Assembly (NCBI RefSeq): GCF_040549525.1
Contig: NZ_JBEPTM010000013.1
Coordinates: 1 to 64,000 of the forward strand
Origin: Lacisediminihabitans sp040549525
GTDB lineage: Bacteria > Actinomycetota > Actinomycetes > Actinomycetales > Microbacteriaceae
DNA length: 64,000 bases
Direction of reading: 5' to 3'
Part shown: positions 60,175 to 64,000 of the stretch, piece after piece
How the letters are laid out: each line of letters starts with the position of its first letter
How positions within the stretch are numbered: position 1 is the first letter of the stretch
The notes under the pieces: model-generated
Told to the model about the DNA's origin: nothing
The model's input: the letters and a program-made list of their open reading frames with translations, nothing else
The model's database searches: none
Position numbers and translations under genes: made by a program

Positions 60175-61169
60175 CCGCTGTCGTTCCCCCCACTTCGGCG
60201 CCGGGCGGCAGAGTCTCTGTCGCCCGGCGCTGGAGCCGGCGTGATCTCACTTTCGACAAGATCAGCTTCATGATCGTGTTCCTCGTCGTGCCCGTTCTCG
60301 GGTACGTGCTGTTCGTGGTGTGGCCGTTCATCCAGGCCTTCTACTACTCGCTCACGGACTGGTCTGGATTCACGCCCGGGATGAACTTCATCGGCCTGGT
60401 GAACTACGGCAAGCTCTTCTCCGACGACATCTTCATGAAGGCGGTGGGCAACAGCCTCATCCTGGTGATCTTCCTGCCGATCATCACCGTGGTGCTCAGC
60501 CTGGTGCTCGCCTCCCTCGTCACCGTCGGCGGACCGAGCCACGGCCCCGTGCGCGGACTGCGCAACTCGAGCGTGTACCGGGTGGTCTCCTTCTTCCCGT
60601 ACGTGATCCCGGCGATCGTCATCGGCATCATCTGGAATCAGGTCTACGACCCCAGCCACGGCATCCTCAACGGACTCCTCACCGGGCTGGGGCTCGACCA
60701 GTTCCAGTCGTTCGCCTGGCTGGGTGAGCAGCGGACCGCCATGATCGCGACGATGTTCGTGATCGTGTGGGGGCTCGTCGGTTTCTACATGGTGCTGTTC
60801 GTCGCCGCGATCAAGGGAATTCCCGCCGAGATCTTCGAGGCGGCGCGCATCGACGGGGCGGGCCGTTTCCGCACCGCGGTCACGATCACCATTCCTCTGA
60901 TTCGCGACAACATCCAGACCGCCTACATCTACATGGGCATCCTTGCGCTGGATGCCTTCGTCTACATGGCCGCGCTGAACCCCGGCGGCGGTCCGAACAA
61001 CTCCACCCTCGTCATGTCACAGCAGCTCTTCACCACGGCATTCACCAAGGGCCAGTTCGGCCTGGCATGCGCCATGGGAGTCGTTCTCGCGCTGGTGACC
61101 CTGGCCTTCGCCGGCATCGTCTTCCTGGTCAACCGACTCACCGGCGGCACGAATGAGGTAGCAGAATGA
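60171..61169 (+). CDS. ngcF: NgcF-type ABC transporter permease
   Basis: This 332-residue MalF-type permease has six or more membrane helices (DKISFMIVFLVVPVLGYVLF; AIVIGIIWNQVYDPSHGILN) and the cytosolic EAA loop EIFEAARIDGAGRFRTAVTI for ATPase contact. It overlaps the ngcE stop (ATGA) and ngcG start. It pairs with NgcG to form the membrane channel. Confidence 0.9.
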   Translation: MTAVVPPTSAPGGRVSVARRWSRRDLTFDKISFMIVFLVVPVLGYVLFVVWPFIQAFYYSLTDWSGFTPGMNFIGLVNYGKLFSDDIFMKAVGNSLILVIFLPIITVVLSLVLASLVTVGGPSHGPVRGLRNSSVYRVVSFFPYVIPAIVIGIIWNQVYDPSHGILNGLLTGLGLDQFQSFAWLGEQRTAMIATMFVIVWGLVGFYMVLFVAAIKGIPAEIFEAARIDGAGRFRTAVTITIPLIRDNIQTAYIYMGILALDAFVYMAALNPGGGPNNSTLVMSQQLFTTAFTKGQFGLACAMGVVLALVTLAFAGIVFLVNRLTGGTNEVAE

Positions 61170-62053
61170 CCACGATCAAAGCGGATGCCGCCGTCCGCAC
61201 CTTCACGCGCAAATCCGCCACGACCACCGGCGATCGCGTGGTCGGCGGTATCTCCCACACGATCCTCACCGTCTGGTGCATCATCGTGGTGCTGCCGCTG
61301 CTCTGGACGGTCATGTCGTCGTTCAAGAGCAGTTCGGAGATCTTCTCCTCGCCGTTCTCACTGCCGGCGAAGTGGAACTTCGACAACTATGTCGGCGCCT
61401 GGACGACGGCCGGGATCGGCAGCTTCCTCCTCAACACGGTGATCGTCGTATTCGGCGCCCTGGCGGTGACCATGCTGTTCGGCGCGATGTGCGCGTACGT
61501 ACTCGCCCGGTTCCAGTTTCCGGGAAGCCGCGGCATCTACTACCTGATGCTCGCGGGCCTCACCTTTCCCATCTTCCTCGCGATCGTCCCGCTGTTCTTC
61601 GTGCTGCGCAGTATCGGGCTGCTCAACACGCTGCCCGGGCTCATCCTCACCTATGCGGCATTCGCCCTGCCGTTCACCGTGTTCTTCCTCTTCTCGTTCT
61701 TCAAGGCACTGCCCAATTCGATCGCAGAGGCGGCGGCGCTGGATGGCGCGGGGGAGTGGCGCACGTTCTTCCAGGTGATGCTGCCGATGGCACGTCCCGG
61801 ACTCGCCACCGTCGCCATCCTCAACTTCGTCGGCCTGTGGAACCAGTTCCTCCTGCCGGTGGCGTTGAACACCGATCCGAAGAACTATGTGCTCACGCAG
61901 GGCATGGCGTCCTTCGCGTCGCAGGCCGGCTACTCGGTGGACTTCGGGCAGCTCTTCGCCGGGGCCGTCATGACGATCGTGCCGGTGTTCATCGTCTACC
62001 TGATCTTCCAGCGCCAATTGCAGGGCTCCGTGTCGCAGGGCACGAGCAAGTAG
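61166..62053 (+). CDS. ngcG: NgcG-type ABC transporter permease
   Basis: This 295-residue MalG-type permease has six helices (TVWCIIVVLPLLWTVMSSFK; LAIVPLFFVLRSIGLLNTLP) and the EAA motif SIAEAAALDGAGEWRTFFQV. It overlaps ngcF by four bases and is the last gene of the importer set. No ATP-binding protein gene follows within the window. Confidence 0.9.
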   Translation: MTTIKADAAVRTFTRKSATTTGDRVVGGISHTILTVWCIIVVLPLLWTVMSSFKSSSEIFSSPFSLPAKWNFDNYVGAWTTAGIGSFLLNTVIVVFGALAVTMLFGAMCAYVLARFQFPGSRGIYYLMLAGLTFPIFLAIVPLFFVLRSIGLLNTLPGLILTYAAFALPFTVFFLFSFFKALPNSIAEAAALDGAGEWRTFFQVMLPMARPGLATVAILNFVGLWNQFLLPVALNTDPKNYVLTQGMASFASQAGYSVDFGQLFAGAVMTIVPVFIVYLIFQRQLQGSVSQGTSK

Positions 62054-62071
62054 AGCCAGCTCCCGCGCGCG

Positions 62072-62596
62072 TCACTCGGCGGCGCGTACGTCCCAGAGGT
62101 GATGCGTCGGGTCGTGGGCGAGGTACACCGCGAAGCTCGCAACGGTGAAGGCCGCCCCGTCGCTGCGGCGGCCGGGGCGGCTCCACGCGGCATCCGGAAT
62201 CGCCTCGAAGGCATCGGCGAGCGCCGAACCGGCCGCGATGATCTCGCGTGCGACCGCTGCCGGTTCCTGCTCGTTGTACCGCTCGGCCAGTGCCGTCTCG
62301 TCCTGGTCCCAGTTGGGGAAGACCGGGTCGTGCTCGTCGAGCATCAGCCCGAGGCGCACGAGGAAGATGCGGTACACGTCCCGCACGTGAACGGCATATT
62401 CGAGGGGCGACCAGGTGCTGTCGTCGGGCCGCTGCGCGACATCCGCTCGCCGCAGAACCGCCGGCCAGGCCGCCGCGTTCGCGCGCACGAGCCCCGCGAC
62501 ATCCCGTGCCGTGATGGTGGTGGCGTCGAAACCGCACTCCGGGCACGGTCGATCGAGCACCCAGGTCCAGTTCTTGGTGTCAGGCATGATCGGCAT
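62072..62596 (-). CDS. DinB-like metal-binding protein
   Basis: This protein of about 174 residues has the DinB four-helix plan with its three metal histidines: EYAVHVRDVYR and AHDPTHHLWDV. It opens NWTWVLDRPCPECGFDATTI, a CxxC motif found in actinobacterial DinB-like proteins. The role is unknown; relatives include thiol-dependent transferases. The start is ATG 62596 or 62587; an upstream ATG at 62614 is less likely. Confidence 0.75.
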   Translation of the reverse strand: MPIMPDTKNWTWVLDRPCPECGFDATTITARDVAGLVRANAAAWPAVLRRADVAQRPDDSTWSPLEYAVHVRDVYRIFLVRLGLMLDEHDPVFPNWDQDETALAERYNEQEPAAVAREIIAAGSALADAFEAIPDAAWSRPGRRSDGAAFTVASFAVYLAHDPTHHLWDVRAAE

Positions 62597-62640
62597 GCTC
62601 CCATGGTGGCCCATGAGGGCGAACGGATACCGTAGATGTC

Positions 62641-62958
62641 GTGCCAGATTCCCCCGTTTTCCCGCCCGCCGTGGTCGCTGCCGTGCTGTCCCATATGAAC
62701 TCCGACCACGCCGACGACAACCTTCTCATCGCGCGCGCCTTCGCCGACCCCGCCGCTACCGCTTGCGCGATGACCTCGCTCGACGGCGAGGCCGGCTACT
62801 GGGGCTACGCCGTCGAGGGGAGCGGCGATGAACGCGACAGGGAATTGCGGATGCCGTGGGCTGCGCCCATCACGGAGCGCGCCGAGATCCGACGCGAGAT
62901 CGTGTCGCTCTACGAGCAGGCGCACGCCCGCCTCGGCACCATTCCTCGACCCCGCTGA
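62641..62958 (+). CDS. DUF2470 domain protein
   Basis: This 105-residue protein contains LSHMNSDHADDNLLIARAFA, the DUF2470 signature that also ends many heme-utilisation and flavin-reductase-like proteins, and RAEIRREIVSLYEQAHARLG. Free-standing copies are common in actinobacteria; their function is unknown to me. The GTG start at 62641 is divergent from the DinB-like gene. Confidence 0.75.
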   Translation: MPDSPVFPPAVVAAVLSHMNSDHADDNLLIARAFADPAATACAMTSLDGEAGYWGYAVEGSGDERDRELRMPWAAPITERAEIRREIVSLYEQAHARLGTIPRPR

Positions 62959-63074
62959 GGCTACGCTGGGCACTCGCTGAGCGCGCGGTGAATATCCGCT
63001 ACCAAACCCTCGGACGCGCGGCCACGAATACCTAGTCAAGCGAGACACCCGTCGAGCTGTAGAGGAGAAACATC

Positions 63075-63485
63075 ATGTCCAAGTCACCCAACCGCCTGCT
63101 CGCGACCGTCTTCGGCGCGGTCTACCTTCTCGTAGGACTGCTCGGCTTCACGGCAACGTCCGGCATCGGCTTCTTCGATGTCAAGGGCGGCCTGCTGCTC
63201 GGCATCTTCGAGGTCAATGTGTTCCACAACGTCGCCCACCTTCTGATCGGCGCCGCGCTTCTCATCGCCGGACTGTCCAGCATTCGTGCATCCAAGAGCG
63301 TGAACACCACGATCGGGGCCGCGTACCTGCTGCTCGGCATCGTCGGCCTGTTCATCCTCAACTCGGCCGCCAACATCCTCGCCATCAACACCGCGGACAA
63401 CGTGCTCCACTTCGGTAGCGCCGTGATCCTGCTCGGCGTCGGGCTCGGCGCCGACAAGGCAGTTCGCGCCCACGCGGCCGCGTAG
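63075..63485 (+). CDS. DUF4383 membrane protein
   Basis: This 136-residue protein has four membrane helices (LLATVFGAVYLLVGLLGFTA; NVAHLLIGAALLIAGLSSIR; IGAAYLLLGIVGLFILNSAA; VLHFGSAVILLGVGLGADKA) and the DUF4383 His motifs (NVFHNVAHL; DNVLHFG). The ribosome site AGAGGAG precedes ATG. The function is unknown; it is often stress-linked in actinobacteria. Confidence 0.82.
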   Translation: MSKSPNRLLATVFGAVYLLVGLLGFTATSGIGFFDVKGGLLLGIFEVNVFHNVAHLLIGAALLIAGLSSIRASKSVNTTIGAAYLLLGIVGLFILNSAANILAINTADNVLHFGSAVILLGVGLGADKAVRAHAAA

Positions 63486-63521
63486 TCGCATCCGCTCGAT
63501 CGATCGCAGGGGAGAGTTCTC

Positions 63522-64000
63522 ATGTCTGTCATCACCCGCTCGTGGCTGTCCTTCGCCGCCATCGGTGCCGGAGTAATCCACCTGGCACTCGTGATCAGCT
63601 CTCCCCTCGCGGTCGGCATCCCCCTGACGGTGTTCGGCCTCGCCGAGCTCACCTGGGGCGTGCTCATCCTCGTGAAAGACCGACTTCTCGTTCCTCGGCT
63701 CGCACAGGCTGGAGCCCTCGCACCGGTGCTGCTCTGGAGCCTCCTCACCGTGACGGCCACCCTTCTCGCCGCGCCCCAGATCGCGTCTTCGCTGCGATTC
63801 GTTCCGATGGGCATCGCCGCTCTCTTCGAGCTCTTCATCGCCACGATTCTCAGTGTGATCCTTCGCCGGCGATCGTCGGACGGGCCGGCAGCGCGAGCGC
63901 CGAAGGCCCCCGGTGCGGTGCGCTACCTGGCCGCCGTTATCGTCGCGGGAGTTCTGGTCGGAGGTCTCACCACCCCGGCTCTCGCCGCGACCCAGGCCGG
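63522..64000 (+). CDS. Membrane protein, cut by the window end
   Basis: Open from ATG 63522 (ribosome site AGGGGAGAG) to the end of the window, at least 159 residues. It starts MSVITRSWLSFAAIGAGVIH and has four or five predicted membrane helices (VFGLAELTWGVLILVKDRLL; LLWSLLTVTATLLAAPQIAS). A further hydrophobic segment near residue 140 ends in an Ala-rich site. It follows DUF4383 by 36 bases and is probably co-transcribed. I do not recognise the family. Confidence 0.7.
   Translation, partial: MSVITRSWLSFAAIGAGVIHLALVISSPLAVGIPLTVFGLAELTWGVLILVKDRLLVPRLAQAGALAPVLLWSLLTVTATLLAAPQIASSLRFVPMGIAALFELFIATILSVILRRRSSDGPAARAPKAPGAVRYLAAVIVAGVLVGGLTTPALAATQA

Overview
The window is high-GC DNA that reads as chromosome of a motile actinobacterium, most likely family Microbacteriaceae. 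The grounds are a Gram-positive flagellar gene set without P- or L-ring genes, two GAF-ANTAR regulators, NgcEFG-type N-acetylglucosamine uptake genes, an actinobacterial light-driven proton pump, and frequent GTG starts with 1- and 4-base gene overlaps. The family assignment is inference, since no rRNA or marker gene is present.

Layout. (1) 1-5808: mobile DNA. The end of an IS3-family element abuts a Tn7-like module tnsA-tnsB-tnsC-tniQ on the + strand. The TniQ protein ends in five zinc ribbons. A 650-base gene-free stretch with short repeats follows. (2) 6466-11291: NCS1 permease, cupin, amidase and agmatinase-type ureohydrolase on the - strand, with a divergent XRE-cupin regulator; probably uptake and breakdown of an organic nitrogen compound. 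(3) 11580-17039: DAB inorganic-carbon operon (dabB, dabA, PII-like, DUF6671), every junction overlapping by ATGA, with a divergent small HTH regulator. (4) 17136-24494: M20 peptidase, CYTH-CHAD protein, proton-pumping rhodopsin with divergent MarR regulator, two GAF-ANTAR regulators, a GAF protein and an unknown protein.

(5) 24643-52173: a nearly continuous flagellar region. On the - strand, read in transcription order, it runs fliA; fliC; fliD-fliS-(fliT-like); flgB-flgC-fliE-fliF-fliG-fliH-fliI-fliJ-fliK-flgD-flgE; flbD-motA-motB-fliM-fliN-fliO-fliP-fliQ-fliR-flhB-flhA-(flhF-like)-csrA. On the + strand it has flgN-flgK-flgL-fliW. Five sites of the form CTAAC/CTTAC-N15-(G/T)CCGATAG lie upstream of flagellin, flgB, flbD, fliM and flgN, and probably serve the sigma-28 factor FliA encoded here. 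The flagellin leader carries two exact CANGGANG motifs, one in a hexaloop hairpin and one over the Shine-Dalgarno. With csrA and fliW in the same locus this points to a FliW-CsrA-flagellin feedback circuit.

(6) 52258-62053: a hydrolase, then two divergent operons for amino-sugar use (Gfo/Idh/MocA dehydrogenase, DUF5107-TPR protein and GlcNAc-type kinase on -; RpiR regulator, UPF0309 SIS protein and NgcEFG-type ABC importer on +). (7) 62072-64000: DinB-like, DUF2470, DUF4383 and a membrane protein cut by the window end. I saw no rRNA, tRNA, CRISPR array or Cas gene.
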